A stretch of 64,000 nt of DNA from Methanoculleus sp. UBA430 (GCF_002506585.1 NZ_DAXW01000001.1:148874-212873), one strand, 5' to 3'. Shown: positions 1-8,976, counted from the first letter of the stretch. Made by a program: numbers and translations. The notes: generated by a model from the sequence alone, not told the origin.

Positions 1-2
1 CC

Positions 3-527
3 CACCGGGAACTGACGATCGTGAGCACGGGCCTTGGGGCCGTCGCCCCACAACACCTCGTCCGGCGTCGGGGGGCGCGGCCGGGTGACGTCATCGCAGT
101 CACCGGGACGCTCGGCGAGGCCCAGGCCGCTCTCTCCGGTTACGACAGGCATCTAAAAGAACTCCTCGAACCACAGCCCCGGGTGAGGGAGGGGCAGGCG
201 CTCGCCCGGGCCGGGGTCTCGGCGATGATGGACATCTCCGACGGCCTCGCTCTCTCGCTTTACGACCTCCTCAGCGTGAACGACTGCGGCTTTGCCGTCG
301 ATTCCGCCCGGCTTCCGCTCCCGGCAGGGGTGCCGGAGGACGAGGGGCGGGAACTCGCGCTCTACGGCGGGGGAGACTTCGAGCTCCTCTTCACCGCTCC
401 GCCGGGAATCCTCCCGGTCCCGGGGGTCGAGGCCCGCGTCATCGGCGAGGTCATAGTGGAGCAGACGGTCCTCGTGGATGGAAGGCCGCTCGAACGCAGG
501 GGCTATCTGCACGAGTGGAACGGTTAG
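3..527 (+). CDS. thiL: Thiamine-monophosphate kinase, C-terminal part (cut by window edge)
   Basis: This is the 3' part of a ThiL gene. The product phosphorylates thiamine monophosphate to thiamine diphosphate with ATP in the cytoplasm. The frame is open from the first bases of the window, so the N-terminus lies outside. Visible are the stretch MMDISDGLALSLYDL, which in ThiL follows the AIR-synthase-like fold and holds nucleotide-contacting Asp residues, and the C-terminal GGGDFELLFTA motif typical of the family. The fragment of about 174 residues covers a little over half of a usual ThiL. Its TAG stop overlaps by 4 bp the TAA of the convergent YhfC-like gene. No sign of damage. Confidence 0.9.
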   Translation, partial: HRELTIVSTGLGAVAPQHLVRRRGARPGDVIAVTGTLGEAQAALSGYDRHLKELLEPQPRVREGQALARAGVSAMMDISDGLALSLYDLLSVNDCGFAVDSARLPLPAGVPEDEGRELALYGGGDFELLFTAPPGILPVPGVEARVIGEVIVEQTVLVDGRPLERRGYLHEWNG

Positions 528-1309
528 GACGCGGCCCTTGCCCCCATCCGCCGCCACTCCCAGAAGATATACACAAGGCCGATGACCGCAAAGACGAAGA
601 CCACCGCCTCGGTCACGAGGATGCCCTGCGTCTGTGCAAGATAGACAGCGGCGGCGTCCACGGCGGCGTGCCAGAGGATGGCAAGAACGAGGAGCGTTTT
701 CTTGCCGTAGACGACGGCGGCAAGCACCATCAGCGACCAGGCGATGTGGAGGGTGATCGTCATCATCCGTTCGGCGAGTCCCGGCAGGAGATCGAGCGGG
801 GTGAGGGCGCGGAGGGCCTCGATCTCCGCCCGGACGAGGGGGTCGTCGGGCAGGGGGATCCCCCCACCGTCGCCGGTGAGGAGGAGGTAGGAGACCATGC
901 CCGAGAGAACGACCAGCGCGACGATCATGCTCTCGACACCGCCCCACCCGGTCCCGAAGAGGAGGCCGTTCTCGCGGGTGAGGGGAATCTTTTGCCGTCC
1001 GAAAAGGTAGCGATAGACAAGGTAGCGGCCGACCTCCTCAAAGAGCCCGGCCATGAGGCCGAGGTAGATTGCGAGGGCGGCAAGCGCCGCCGTCGTCCCG
1101 GACGGCAGGAGAGCGAGGTAGAGCGGCGTCTGCGTCACCAGGACGAGCGGGGCATGGACGACCTGCACGACGATGAAGAAGAGGGCCCCGAGCGCGAAGA
1201 CCCGCCACGAGAGGTCGAACTGTTTGACAAACCAGTAGCCGAGCGCGAGCGGAACGATGATCTCGAGCAGGGCGACGACGGCGAACGCGGCGACAACCAG
1301 TGGGTCCAT
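524..1309 (-). CDS. YhfC-family intramembrane glutamic-type protease (predicted)
   Basis: A 261-residue integral membrane protein with about seven or eight hydrophobic segments. The segment LFEEVGRYLVYRYL contains the EExxR signature of YhfC/CPBP-like intramembrane proteases. Two later His-containing helices (HIAWSLMV near residue 190 and LWHAAVDAAAVYL near 215) supply the other expected catalytic or metal-proximal positions. The family is known from bacteria and archaea, but its substrates are mostly unknown. The start at 1309 is the only ATG before the first hydrophobic helix. A TATA-like TTAAATAATTA sits about 20-30 bases upstream on the minus strand, suggesting a nearly leaderless mRNA. 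The gene converges on thiL and is divergent from the acyltransferase gene. Confidence 0.75.
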   Translation of the reverse strand: MDPLVVAAFAVVALLEIIVPLALGYWFVKQFDLSWRVFALGALFFIVVQVVHAPLVLVTQTPLYLALLPSGTTAALAALAIYLGLMAGLFEEVGRYLVYRYLFGRQKIPLTRENGLLFGTGWGGVESMIVALVVLSGMVSYLLLTGDGGGIPLPDDPLVRAEIEALRALTPLDLLPGLAERMMTITLHIAWSLMVLAAVVYGKKTLLVLAILWHAAVDAAAVYLAQTQGILVTEAVVFVFAVIGLVYIFWEWRRMGARAAS

Positions 1310-1377
1310 AGAGCAGAGTATTTGGCTAATTATTTAACGATTGTCGCGGTACAGGTGAGAGAAAGGATCAGACCGCC
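1310..1377. promoter_or_regulatory. Divergent promoter region, YhfC-like gene / acyltransferase
   Basis: An AT-rich stretch (TAATTATTTAACG around 1327-1339) lies between two divergent genes. Read on either strand it gives a plausible archaeal TATA box. Spacing fits a short leader for the minus-strand gene and a 15-25 nt leader for the plus-strand gene. No operator-like palindrome was seen. Confidence 0.45.
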
Positions 1378-2490
1378 ATGATTACAGAGCACCCGGGAGC
1401 AGCCCCGGAGGGTGGAACCAGTTCCCGTCATGCGGGCCAGGGCGCCGGGGCCCGGTTCTCGAACAACTTCGACTTCCTGCGGTTCGCTGCGGCGGCGGCA
1501 ATCGTCGTCACGCACGCTTACGCGCTCAGGCTCGGCTATGTCGGCATAGGGCTCACCGACCCGTTCGTGCTCATCGGGCAGGGGGCGCTTGCAGCCCTCC
1601 TCGTCACCAGCGGCTACCTGATCGCGGCAAGCTGGGAATCGACCGCATCCCCGCTCCGGTTCGCCTGGAAACGGTTCCTCCGGGTGGTCCCGGCCCTTGT
1701 CCTCGCGATCGCCCTGACGCTCTTCGTCATCGGCCCACTGATGACGACCCTACCTATAGGGGAATACTTTACCGCCCTCTTCTCCCCGGCCGGGCTCGCC
1801 ACCATCCCCTTCTTTGAGAACGGATCGGCCATAGGCCTCTTCCAGGAGAACCCGTGGACCTACGTCAACGGCTCGCTCTGGACGATACCCGTCGAGGTCG
1901 CGATGTACGGTGTCGTCGCAGTCCTCGGGATAGCCGGATTTCTGTGGCGCAAGTCCGCTCTCCTCGCCCTCGCCGCCGTAAACGTCCTCCTGTGGATGGC
2001 CTGGTTCGACGACCCCCGGATGGCGAAGATCCGGTTCACCCTCTACTTCATCATCGGCGCCTACCTCTACCTCCACCGTGAGCGGATCGTCTACCGGCCG
2101 GTCATCGCCGGGGGGCTGCTCCTGCTACTCGGCGCTTCAGTCCTGACGCCCTACCCGGCCATCGTCGGGGTGATCGCCATCCCCTACCTCACCCTCTACG
2201 CCGCACACCTACCGGTCCCGTTTCTGAACACCTTCGGCAGATCGGGTGACTTCTCCTACGGCATCTACATCTACCACTACCCGGTCCAGCAGGTGCTGAT
2301 CCAGGCCGCGGGCAACACCCTCCTCCTCCCGGCACTCGGCGGGCTCTCGTTTGCCGTGACGTTTGCTCTCGCGTTCCTCTCCTGGCACCTCGTCGAGCGG
2401 CGGGCGCTGGCGCTGAAGGGAGCCTCGCCGGCAAATGTCGTCCGGGAGTACCGGGTGCGTGCGGAAGCCCTCCTCTCCGCCGGGCGGTGA
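1378..2490 (+). CDS. Acyltransferase 3 (OafA/YrhL-type) membrane protein
   Basis: A 370-residue polytopic membrane protein of the acyltransferase-3 family. Members transfer acetyl or other acyl groups to sugars of surface polysaccharides or glycolipids across the membrane. The N-terminal NNFDFLRFAAAAAIVVTHAY is the hallmark first helix (DxLRxxAxxxVVxxH) with the catalytic-type His near residue 42. About ten hydrophobic helices follow, and the late segment DFSYGIYIYHYPVQQ is a conserved family motif. No SGNH hydrolase domain is fused. The acceptor is unknown and no glycosylation genes lie adjacent. The 5' proline/glycine-rich tail of about 28 residues before the first helix is compatible with a cytosolic N-terminus. 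Confidence 0.85.
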   Translation: MITEHPGAAPEGGTSSRHAGQGAGARFSNNFDFLRFAAAAAIVVTHAYALRLGYVGIGLTDPFVLIGQGALAALLVTSGYLIAASWESTASPLRFAWKRFLRVVPALVLAIALTLFVIGPLMTTLPIGEYFTALFSPAGLATIPFFENGSAIGLFQENPWTYVNGSLWTIPVEVAMYGVVAVLGIAGFLWRKSALLALAAVNVLLWMAWFDDPRMAKIRFTLYFIIGAYLYLHRERIVYRPVIAGGLLLLLGASVLTPYPAIVGVIAIPYLTLYAAHLPVPFLNTFGRSGDFSYGIYIYHYPVQQVLIQAAGNTLLLPALGGLSFAVTFALAFLSWHLVERRALALKGASPANVVREYRVRAEALLSAGR

Positions 2491-2580
2491 GAGACGGGAT
2501 GACGCCCGGCAATGACGCCGGCAGCACCTATTATCCCGGATAGAAGCGTAAAGATTACTTGTTACAGAGGATACGAGAGT

Positions 2581-3762
2581 ATGGCGTACTATTTTGCCTC
2601 GCGCATGGAAAAGACGCCCCGATCCTTCATCCGCGAGATCCTCAAAATGACTGAGAAGCCCGAGGTCATCTCGTTCGCAGGGGGGCTCCCGAACCCCTCG
2701 CTCTTTGCCGTTGAGGAACTGGCGACGGCCGCGCGAGACGTCATGGCGGATGCGGGGAGGGCAGCCCTGCAGTACAGCACGACCGAAGGCTATCTCCCGC
2801 TGCGGGAGTTCATCGCCGAACGCTACCGGCAGCGCCTCGGTCTCTCTGTCGGCCCGGACGAGATCCTGATCACGAACGGCTCCCAGCAGTGCCTTGACCT
2901 CATCGGGAAGGTCTTTCTGGACCCGGGCGATCCGGTCTTCATCGAGCGGCCGGGCTACCTCGGCGCGATCCAGGCATTCTCTCTCTACGAATCCGCGTTC
3001 CGTCCCGTGCCGCTTCTTGACGACGGTCCTGATATCGACTGTCTGAAAGCGATGCTGGAGGAGACGCCGGCCAGGCTCTTCTACGGCGTCCCGAACGCGC
3101 AGAACCCGTCCGGAATCACCTATTCAGAGGAGAAGCGGCGTGCCATCGCTGCCGCACTCGCCGACACCGGGACGATCTTCGTCGAAGACGACGCCTACGG
3201 GGAACTCCGGTTCGACGGGAGACACCTCCCTTCCGTCAGGCAGTACCTCGACGATGCGACGATCATCATCGGTTCTTTCTCCAAGATCGTCACGCCCGGA
3301 CTGCGGATCGGCTGGGTCGCTTGCCCCCACGAGATCCTCGGGCAGATCACCGTGGCGAAGCAGGCCTCCGACCTGCACTCAAACACCCTTGCCCAGCGAA
3401 TTATCGCCCGGTACGTCGAGACAAACGATATCGACGCTCATATCGAGCGGATCACCCGGGCATACCGCATACAGCGCGACCTGATGATCGCTGCGATCGA
3501 GGAGGAGTTCCCGGAGGGCGCCCACTACACCCGGCCGGATGGCGGGATGTTCCTCTGGGTCACTCTCCCGGAGGGCTGCTCGACCATGCGGCTCCTTGAG
3601 ATCGCCCTCCGGGCGAACGTCGCGTTCGTGCCGGGCAGGGCGTTCTACGTCGATGGGGGTGGGGACACGGCGATGCGCCTGAACTTCTCGAATGCAGGCG
3701 AAGAAGAGATCGTCGAGGGGATCCGGCGCCTCGGCGCAGCGATCCGCACGTTCACCGGGTGA
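2581..3762 (+). CDS. PLP-dependent aminotransferase, class I/II (LysN/MocR-like fold type I)
   Basis: A 393-residue aminotransferase. It resembles archaeal 2-aminoadipate/aromatic aminotransferases: the N-terminal motif VISFAGGLPNPSLFAVEEL, the pyridoxal-binding VPNAQNPSGITYS, and the lysine of SFSKIVTPGLRIGW that would form the Schiff base. The C-terminal Arg region MRLNFSNAGEE binds the substrate carboxylate. It should interconvert an amino acid and its 2-oxo acid in the cytosol; the exact substrate cannot be read from sequence. I chose the ATG at 2581, where homology begins. An upstream in-frame ATG at 2512 would add 23 residues unlike the family. A GAGG lies 9 bases before the chosen start. 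Confidence 0.85.
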   Translation: MAYYFASRMEKTPRSFIREILKMTEKPEVISFAGGLPNPSLFAVEELATAARDVMADAGRAALQYSTTEGYLPLREFIAERYRQRLGLSVGPDEILITNGSQQCLDLIGKVFLDPGDPVFIERPGYLGAIQAFSLYESAFRPVPLLDDGPDIDCLKAMLEETPARLFYGVPNAQNPSGITYSEEKRRAIAAALADTGTIFVEDDAYGELRFDGRHLPSVRQYLDDATIIIGSFSKIVTPGLRIGWVACPHEILGQITVAKQASDLHSNTLAQRIIARYVETNDIDAHIERITRAYRIQRDLMIAAIEEEFPEGAHYTRPDGGMFLWVTLPEGCSTMRLLEIALRANVAFVPGRAFYVDGGGDTAMRLNFSNAGEEEIVEGIRRLGAAIRTFTG

Positions 3763-3772
3763 TCCCCCCGGC

Positions 3773-4219
3773 TCAGAGCATCCTCTCGAGGATCTCCACC
3801 GCATCCCGGACGTACCCGGGGCAGAGGGTCCGGGTGAGACCCTGCTCGCGGGCCCGGCCGAGCCCTTCGTCGGTCGAGAGATTGCAGTCGAGGAGCCCGG
3901 TGCATGAGACGGTCCCGTGCTTCCGGACGAAGCGGGCGATGAACTCCTGCGTGACGGCGTAGGTCCGCTCCTTCGCCTCTTTTCCCTCAGGACCGGTGCT
4001 CCCGAACAGGAGCCCGATCACGAGGACCGCGCCCGATACGGCCCCGCAGGCGCCCCCCGTATGCCCCACTCCGCCCCCAAACCCGGTGGCCGCCCGGAGG
4101 ATGACTTCCTCCGGCACCCCGGCGTCGCGGGCGAAGACCGAACTGACTGCCTGCGCACAATTACAGCCCTGCATGAAGCGGGCAACCGCTCTCTCCGAAC
4201 GTTCTGTCGTAGAACTCAC
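3773..4219 (-). CDS. C_GCAxxG_C_C family protein (probable redox or metal protein)
   Basis: A Cys-rich protein of about 148 residues belonging to the family named after the spaced motif C-GCAxxG-C-C. The pattern is seen here as GCNCAQAV, then GGACGAVSG, then VSCTGLLDCNL and TLCPGYV near the C-terminus. Members are often linked to redox or metal-handling systems, but no biochemical role is established. I chose the GTG at 4219 because the family alignment begins about 8 residues before ERAVARF. A TTG at 4252 would add 11 residues. The gene is alone, convergent with the aminotransferase and divergent from the beta-propeller gene. Confidence 0.75.
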   Translation of the reverse strand: MSSTTERSERAVARFMQGCNCAQAVSSVFARDAGVPEEVILRAATGFGGGVGHTGGACGAVSGAVLVIGLLFGSTGPEGKEAKERTYAVTQEFIARFVRKHGTVSCTGLLDCNLSTDEGLGRAREQGLTRTLCPGYVRDAVEILERML

Positions 4220-4326
4220 CTGAAGGGGTGATTCGCTACCCGCCCCCTTCAAACTTGCGCGGGAGGTCCGGGGGAAGATATTAAGAGTCGGTCAGGGAAA
4301 GAAGAGACCAGGAGAAGAGCGTTACC

Positions 4327-5493
4327 ATGTGGAGAGGAGCAGTGATGATCGTTCTCGTCGCCGTTCTGATCCCGGCAGCGGCAGGAGCGGAGGCATCGTA
4401 CCGGAGCATACCGGAGGGAAGCACCGTCAACGACGTTGCGATCGCGGGAGACGGCCGGTATATGCTCGCGGGGACCGAAGGGGGAGGTATTATCTGCCTG
4501 CAACAGGACGGCACGGTCGCCTGGAACATGAGTGCCGGGAGCCCGGTGACGGCAGTCGCCGTTGCGGACGCCAGAAACTACGTGGCCGCCGGGACCGGTG
4601 CGGGCGACGTGCTCGTCCTCGACGAGCGGAGCGGCAACCGCTACTGGACCGGGAGCGTCGCAGGACCCGTCCGCGATCTCTCATTCCCGGGAGACGGCAA
4701 GTTCCTCGCGGCGGGGAGCAACCGCGTCACGCTCTTCGACTACCAGGGTCTGGAAGACTGGAACTTCTCGACGGGGGCCAACACAATCGTGTCGTCCGTC
4801 GCATTCGCTGCCGACGGGAACTACATCGTCGCCGGAAGCGATAACGGCGCCGTCCACTTCTTCGGCAGGCAGGGGAACCTCATGTGGCAGGGGCTCGCCC
4901 GGGGTGCGGTCACCGCGGTCGACGTCTCCCGTGACGGATCGGTCGTCGCCGCCGGAAGCCGGGGCCGTGTCCTCCAGGTCTACGGCAGGGCCGGGGGGCT
5001 CCCCTGGGCGGTGCAGACCGGAGCACCCATCCTCACGCTCGCCCTCTCTGCTGACGGGCAACTCGTGGCCGTCGGGAAGGAGGGAGGCGATCTGGAGTGT
5101 TACCGGCCTCGCCAGGGACTCGCCTGGCAGAACCGGACGGGAAGCGACGTCCTCACCGTCGGGATATCCCGGCGGGGCGAAATTGTCGCGGCCGGGACCG
5201 CCGCCGGGTCCGTGCACCTCTTCACCGGAGGTGGGGCGGAACGGTGGTCGTTTGATGCCGGTGCACCCGTGACGGCGGTCGCTCTCTCCGGGAGCGGCGA
5301 TTATCTCGCTGCGGGCGCCGGAGAGCAGGCGTTCATCTTCAGGACGGCCGAGGTGCCGGCGGCAACGACGGCAACGCCTGCGGAGAACGCCACGCCCACA
5401 GCAACGCCCACAGAGGCCGGGGGAGCGGGCGCCCTCATCGGGATCATCGCCGTTGCGGCCGGCGCGGCCCGCGGCCTCTCCCGGCGCCGGTAA
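4327..5493 (+). CDS. Secreted beta-propeller (WD40/PQQ-like) repeat protein with C-terminal anchor
   Basis: A 388-residue exported protein. Residues 1-21 form a signal peptide (MWRGAVMIVLVAVLIPAAAG). Residues 30-340 hold about eight repeats of roughly 40 residues with the pattern V-x-x-V-A-x-x-x-D-G-x-Y-x-x-A-G followed by an F-x-x-x-G-x-x-x-W turn, typical of WD40/PQQ-like propellers. A Thr/Pro/Ala-rich linker (about 345-365) leads to a C-terminal hydrophobic helix and an RRR tail, so the propeller is displayed outside and anchored at the C-terminus. The arrangement resembles archaeosortase substrates, but no PGF motif is present. Function unknown; a scaffold or binding role is plausible. 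Confidence 0.75.
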   Translation: MWRGAVMIVLVAVLIPAAAGAEASYRSIPEGSTVNDVAIAGDGRYMLAGTEGGGIICLQQDGTVAWNMSAGSPVTAVAVADARNYVAAGTGAGDVLVLDERSGNRYWTGSVAGPVRDLSFPGDGKFLAAGSNRVTLFDYQGLEDWNFSTGANTIVSSVAFAADGNYIVAGSDNGAVHFFGRQGNLMWQGLARGAVTAVDVSRDGSVVAAGSRGRVLQVYGRAGGLPWAVQTGAPILTLALSADGQLVAVGKEGGDLECYRPRQGLAWQNRTGSDVLTVGISRRGEIVAAGTAAGSVHLFTGGGAERWSFDAGAPVTAVALSGSGDYLAAGAGEQAFIFRTAEVPAATTATPAENATPTATPTEAGGAGALIGIIAVAAGAARGLSRRR

Positions 5494-5601
5494 ACGACGC
5501 GGGAGAGGGGGATCTCCCCTTCACCGGCAGGGCTTTCACGTACCCGGACCGAGCAGCACCCGGGCGGTTCCAGCGGGGTTGCCGGGACCGTCAGGGAAGT
5601 G

Positions 5602-5835
5602 ATGCAGGTGGCACAGGAAGAGAGAAGAAAGCGGGAAGACCGGCCTGATGAGGAGATCCCGTTCGAAGATAAGGGGACCGATATCGTCTACAGCCCGGTC
5701 CCGTCCGAGCTCGGCGACGAAGGCCGGGAGAAAAGCCGCCCGCCGGGGGCACCCGAGACCCCGACGCCGCGGGCAGAACACGAGACCTCAAAGAAGGCCG
5801 AAGAACGGATCGCCCGGCAGCAGGGGAAGAAGTAG
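5602..5835 (+). CDS. Small charged hypothetical protein
   Basis: A predicted soluble protein of 77 residues, very rich in Glu, Arg and Lys, with no hydrophobic segment. The middle reads as a low-complexity Pro/Arg/Glu region and the C-terminus as a short lysine/arginine-rich helix. GTG at 5599 and ATG at 5602 are adjacent; AGGGAAG just upstream could serve either. No family recognised. It stands alone between the propeller gene and the CotH-like gene. Third-position GC is high as in neighbouring real genes, but the evidence that it is translated is modest. Confidence 0.5.
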   Translation: MQVAQEERRKREDRPDEEIPFEDKGTDIVYSPVPSELGDEGREKSRPPGAPETPTPRAEHETSKKAEERIARQQGKK

Positions 5836-5936
5836 GGACGAGGGGTGCCTCCCGGAATCCCCGTCCTCTCCCCGGCCATCCGTGGTGCTGCAGCGATGCG
5901 GGAAGATTAATACCGCCTGACGTATGTCTGCACGGC

Positions 5937-7703
5937 ATGGCAGTACGTCCAGCAGCGCGGCTAATGGCCGGCATACTCTTCGTGATCTTCGCAGTTGCCT
6001 CTACCATACCCGCAGTGGCGGGATACGAGGATACGACCGGGCGGGATTCAGGCGTACAGGACCTCTACCTCTTCATGGACGAGGAGGACCTCCTCGACCT
6101 CTATACCCGTGGCGACGAGTCAGACGAACGGCTGGGCGGTTATGTGCGGCTCTCTCCTGACGGCGAGGATATTGAACTTGAAGGAGTGCGGTTCCGGGGC
6201 ACCTCCTCACGGGAACTGCCCAAAAAATCGTTCAACACCCTTTTTGCCGGCCCCCAGGAGTTCCTCTTCGGCAGCAGCACCATGAACCTGAAGGCCACCT
6301 ACACTGATCCCACGATGATGCGGGAGAGGCTCGCGATGGATCTCTTCCGTGTTCTGGACCAACCGGCGCCGAGGACGAAGTATTTCGACCTCTACATCAA
6401 TGGAATTTATGAAGGCCTGTATGTTCACGCGGAGCGGGTCGACGGCGATCTGCTCGCAAGCAACGGCTTAAACCCCGCCGGGACCCTGGTCGCCGACGAT
6501 TTCCGGAACCATTACTACCTGCCGGAGGTCAACCGCCCCTCGGTCTTCGGGTTTCCCATCGACAAGCAGGACGACCCGGAAGCCTTCCTCGAAGCGACCA
6601 TGGACAGCCGGGGCGACCCGGACTGGGAGGCGGTCCGGGACCTCGTCTCCTGGGTCTACCGGACCCCTGCCGGCCCGGAGTTTGAAGAGGGGTTTATCCA
6701 GCGGTTCGATGAGGAGAACTTCATCGACTGGCTGGCGATTCATTATCTCATCGGCGACGTCGACTCGTTCGGCGACGACTACTGGCTCTACCTGGACACC
6801 GCCAATCCGGACGCCGGGTGGATAGTCATACCCTGGGACAAGGACCTCACGTTCGGCACGCATACCCGCAGGGGCACCACGGTCAACGACTACTTCGGGT
6901 ATGAGTCGCCGATAGCAACCGGGTGGGAGAACGATCTGGTGGCGAAGTTCCTCCAGACCCCCGAGCTTCGCGAGCGGCTTGAGGCCCGCATCCTCTTCCT
7001 GATGGACGATGTCTTCACCGAAGACTACTATGCCGGCCAGGTTGCCCTCCACGAGGAGACGATCGGGGAGAGGCTGAACATCACGCCGGGGGAGGACGCG
7101 TTCGTGCTTCACCCGCAGAACCATCACGGCGATATTGGTTACCTGGTATACCACACCGAAGCGATACAGGACTTTGTGCGGCTCCGGCACCAGTTCCTCC
7201 GGCGAGCGATCGTGCCCGGCACCGGGGACTACTATACCGCCTCGGTCGAGCTGCCGGCCGACCCGGAGGAGAGTACCGTCTACTTCACCGATCCCGGGGG
7301 ATGGGTGATCGCGAGCCTCGAAGTCGTTAACGTGACGGAGCCGGGCACAATCACCGCTACGGTGGGCCGGACGCCGTTCAACCCCGGTATCGACCGGCAC
7401 TGGCAGTTCGATGCGGGCGACGCCGACGTTCGCGGCAAACTGACCCTCTACTACAGGAACGACGTCGAATCGTGCTGTTTCCCGGTGGGGAACTGGTTTG
7501 TCTCCGACGCGGCGGTCCGGGACGCGGGTTATTCCCAGTGGGACCTCAGGATCGTCCGGCAGGACGGAACGGGGAGACCGGTGATGCTTGAGACCTATGT
7601 CAACCCCTACTCGAACAAGGCGTCCGCAGACGTCTCGCTGAACGGCACGACGGGGTTCATGCTGGTGCTGCCGGAGACGCCGTCGTGGGCACGGGTGCAA
7701 TGA
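5937..7703 (+). CDS. Secreted CotH-kinase-like protein
   Basis: A 588-residue exported protein. Residues 1-29 form a signal peptide ending VASTIPAVAG. The bulk matches the CotH family, atypical protein kinases first known from Bacillus spore coats: GVRFRGTSSRELPKKSF near residue 85, the conserved helix MRERLAMDLFRVLDQPAPRTKYFDLYINGIYEG, and the metal-binding VIPWDKDLTFG near residue 300. It is followed by a C-terminal region rich in beta strands (about 430-588), likely a cell-surface domain. Bacillus CotH autophosphorylates and phosphorylates coat proteins. Whether archaeal secreted members have kinase activity is unknown. Start at the ATG just before the signal peptide. Confidence 0.8.
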   Translation: MAVRPAARLMAGILFVIFAVASTIPAVAGYEDTTGRDSGVQDLYLFMDEEDLLDLYTRGDESDERLGGYVRLSPDGEDIELEGVRFRGTSSRELPKKSFNTLFAGPQEFLFGSSTMNLKATYTDPTMMRERLAMDLFRVLDQPAPRTKYFDLYINGIYEGLYVHAERVDGDLLASNGLNPAGTLVADDFRNHYYLPEVNRPSVFGFPIDKQDDPEAFLEATMDSRGDPDWEAVRDLVSWVYRTPAGPEFEEGFIQRFDEENFIDWLAIHYLIGDVDSFGDDYWLYLDTANPDAGWIVIPWDKDLTFGTHTRRGTTVNDYFGYESPIATGWENDLVAKFLQTPELRERLEARILFLMDDVFTEDYYAGQVALHEETIGERLNITPGEDAFVLHPQNHHGDIGYLVYHTEAIQDFVRLRHQFLRRAIVPGTGDYYTASVELPADPEESTVYFTDPGGWVIASLEVVNVTEPGTITATVGRTPFNPGIDRHWQFDAGDADVRGKLTLYYRNDVESCCFPVGNWFVSDAAVRDAGYSQWDLRIVRQDGTGRPVMLETYVNPYSNKASADVSLNGTTGFMLVLPETPSWARVQ

Positions 7704-7783
7704 ACACGCAGCCCGCTACCACCGGGGGAGGCAACACGGCTTCCTGGCAAAAGGACAGGGAGATCGGTCTTTTCCGAAACGAT

Positions 7784-7826
7784 GGGGCTGCGCCCCTCTC
7801 GACACCCCCGGCGACCTGCGGTCGCC
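7784..7826. repeat. Two TGC-triloop hairpins between convergent genes
   Basis: Two perfect hairpins lie 13 bases apart: GGGGC-TGC-GCCCC at 7784-7796 and GGCGACC-TGC-GGTCGCC at 7810-7826. Both have the same TGC loop. They fill the gap between the end of the plus-strand CotH-like gene and the 3' end of the minus-strand tRNA-Ala. A role in transcription termination or RNA end protection, or membership of a dispersed palindromic repeat family, is possible. Confidence 0.55.
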
Positions 7827-7878
7827 TATGAACTCAAGAAAAACGTAGCGGGAAAAGTTCAACGGAAAACAAGAAGAG

Positions 7879-7950
7879 TGGACCCGGCGGGATTTGAACC
7901 CGCGGCCTCTACGTTGCGAACGTAGCGATCTACCCCTGATCTACGAGCCC
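7879..7950 (-). tRNA. tRNA-Ala (anticodon CGC)
   Basis: A 72-nt cloverleaf on the minus strand. The acceptor stem GGGCTCG pairs with CGGGTCC and holds the G3-U70 wobble pair that defines alanine identity. The anticodon stem is CTACG/CGTAG with loop TTCGCAA, giving anticodon CGC (reads GCG). The T arm is GCGGG-TTCAAAT-CCCGC and the discriminator is A. The 3' CCA is not encoded. It starts 12 bases after the TFB stop on the same strand, so it may be the last member of a gar1-tfb-tRNA transcript. Confidence 0.95.
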
Positions 7951-7962
7951 AAAGATAGGAGA

Positions 7963-8976
7963 TCAGAGTATGATCTCGATATCTAATTTTTCTGCCAGTT
8001 CCTTATATCTGTTCCTGATCGTGACCTCGGTCACGCCCGCAACCTCGGCAACTTCGCGCTGGGTGCGCCGCTCTCCGCCGAGGATCGAGGAGATGTAAAT
8101 GGCGGCAGCAGCGACGCCCGTTGGCCCTCTGCCGCTCGTAAGTTCGCGTTCTCCGGCCTGCCGGAGGATCTCGACCGCCCGGCTCTGGACCTCACCCTTC
8201 AGGTTCAGGCCCGAGCAGAAGCGCGGTACGTAATCGATCGGGGACGTCGGCAGGAGCTTCAATCCAAGCTCGCGCGAGATGAACCGGTAGGTGCGCCCGA
8301 TCTCCTTCCTCGATACCCGGGAGACTTCGGCGATCTCATCGAGCGTCCGGGGCACGCTGCACTGCCGGCATGCCGCATACAGCGCGGCCGCCGCAACCCC
8401 TTCGATACTCCGGCCGCGGATCAGGTTCTTGTCCACAGCGTCACGGTAGACCACCGCCGCGGTCTCGCGCACGTTCCGGGGCAGGCCGAGCGCGGACGCC
8501 ATCCGGTCCAGTTCCGAGAGCGCGAACGCCAGGTTCCGCTCGGTCGCGTTCGAGACCCGGATACGCCGCTGCCACTTCCGGAGCCGGTAGAGCTGGGCAC
8601 GGTTCTTACTCGAGATCGCACGACCGTAGGAGTCACGGTTCCTCCAGTCGATCATCGTCGAGAGACCCTTGTCGTGGATCGTGAAGGTCATCGGTGCGCC
8701 GACACGGGACCGCTTCATCCGCTGGTCATGGTCGAAGGCACGCCACTCGGGGCCGCGATCGATGAACTCCTCGTCAAGGACGAGACCGCAGTTCTGGCAG
8801 ACGAGCTCGGCACGCTCGTAGTCGTGGACGAGCTGGCGGCTCCCGCACTCGGGGCAGACGGACTGGACGCTCTCCTCGGTGCGCTTCTTCTCCGTCTCCT
8901 TGACCTTCTGCTCCCCCCTCTTCTTCAGGGCCTCGCGCTGCAACTGCAGCTGCTTAAGTTTTTCTACTTCTGCCAT
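7963..8976 (-). CDS. tfb: Transcription initiation factor TFB (archaeal TFIIB)
   Basis: A 337-residue TFB that bridges TBP at the TATA box and RNA polymerase, placing the start site. Residues 1-40 are a charged, probably coiled N-terminal extension. A zinc ribbon follows with CPECGS and CQNCG (about 41-62), then the B-finger/linker region with RGPEWRAF. Two cyclin-like repeats span about 140-235 and 240-335, the second ending in the helix-turn-helix that reads the BRE (VAEVAGVTEVTIRNRYKEL). It is 11 bases downstream of gar1 and almost certainly co-transcribed with it, an order common in euryarchaea. Confidence 0.97.
   Translation of the reverse strand: MAEVEKLKQLQLQREALKKRGEQKVKETEKKRTEESVQSVCPECGSRQLVHDYERAELVCQNCGLVLDEEFIDRGPEWRAFDHDQRMKRSRVGAPMTFTIHDKGLSTMIDWRNRDSYGRAISSKNRAQLYRLRKWQRRIRVSNATERNLAFALSELDRMASALGLPRNVRETAAVVYRDAVDKNLIRGRSIEGVAAAALYAACRQCSVPRTLDEIAEVSRVSRKEIGRTYRFISRELGLKLLPTSPIDYVPRFCSGLNLKGEVQSRAVEILRQAGERELTSGRGPTGVAAAAIYISSILGGERRTQREVAEVAGVTEVTIRNRYKELAEKLDIEIIL

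Noticed and set aside
4327..5493. PGF-CTERM archaeosortase signal on the beta-propeller protein
   Set aside because: The linker, helix and RRR tail are present but the PGF tripeptide is not, so only a generic C-terminal anchor is claimed.
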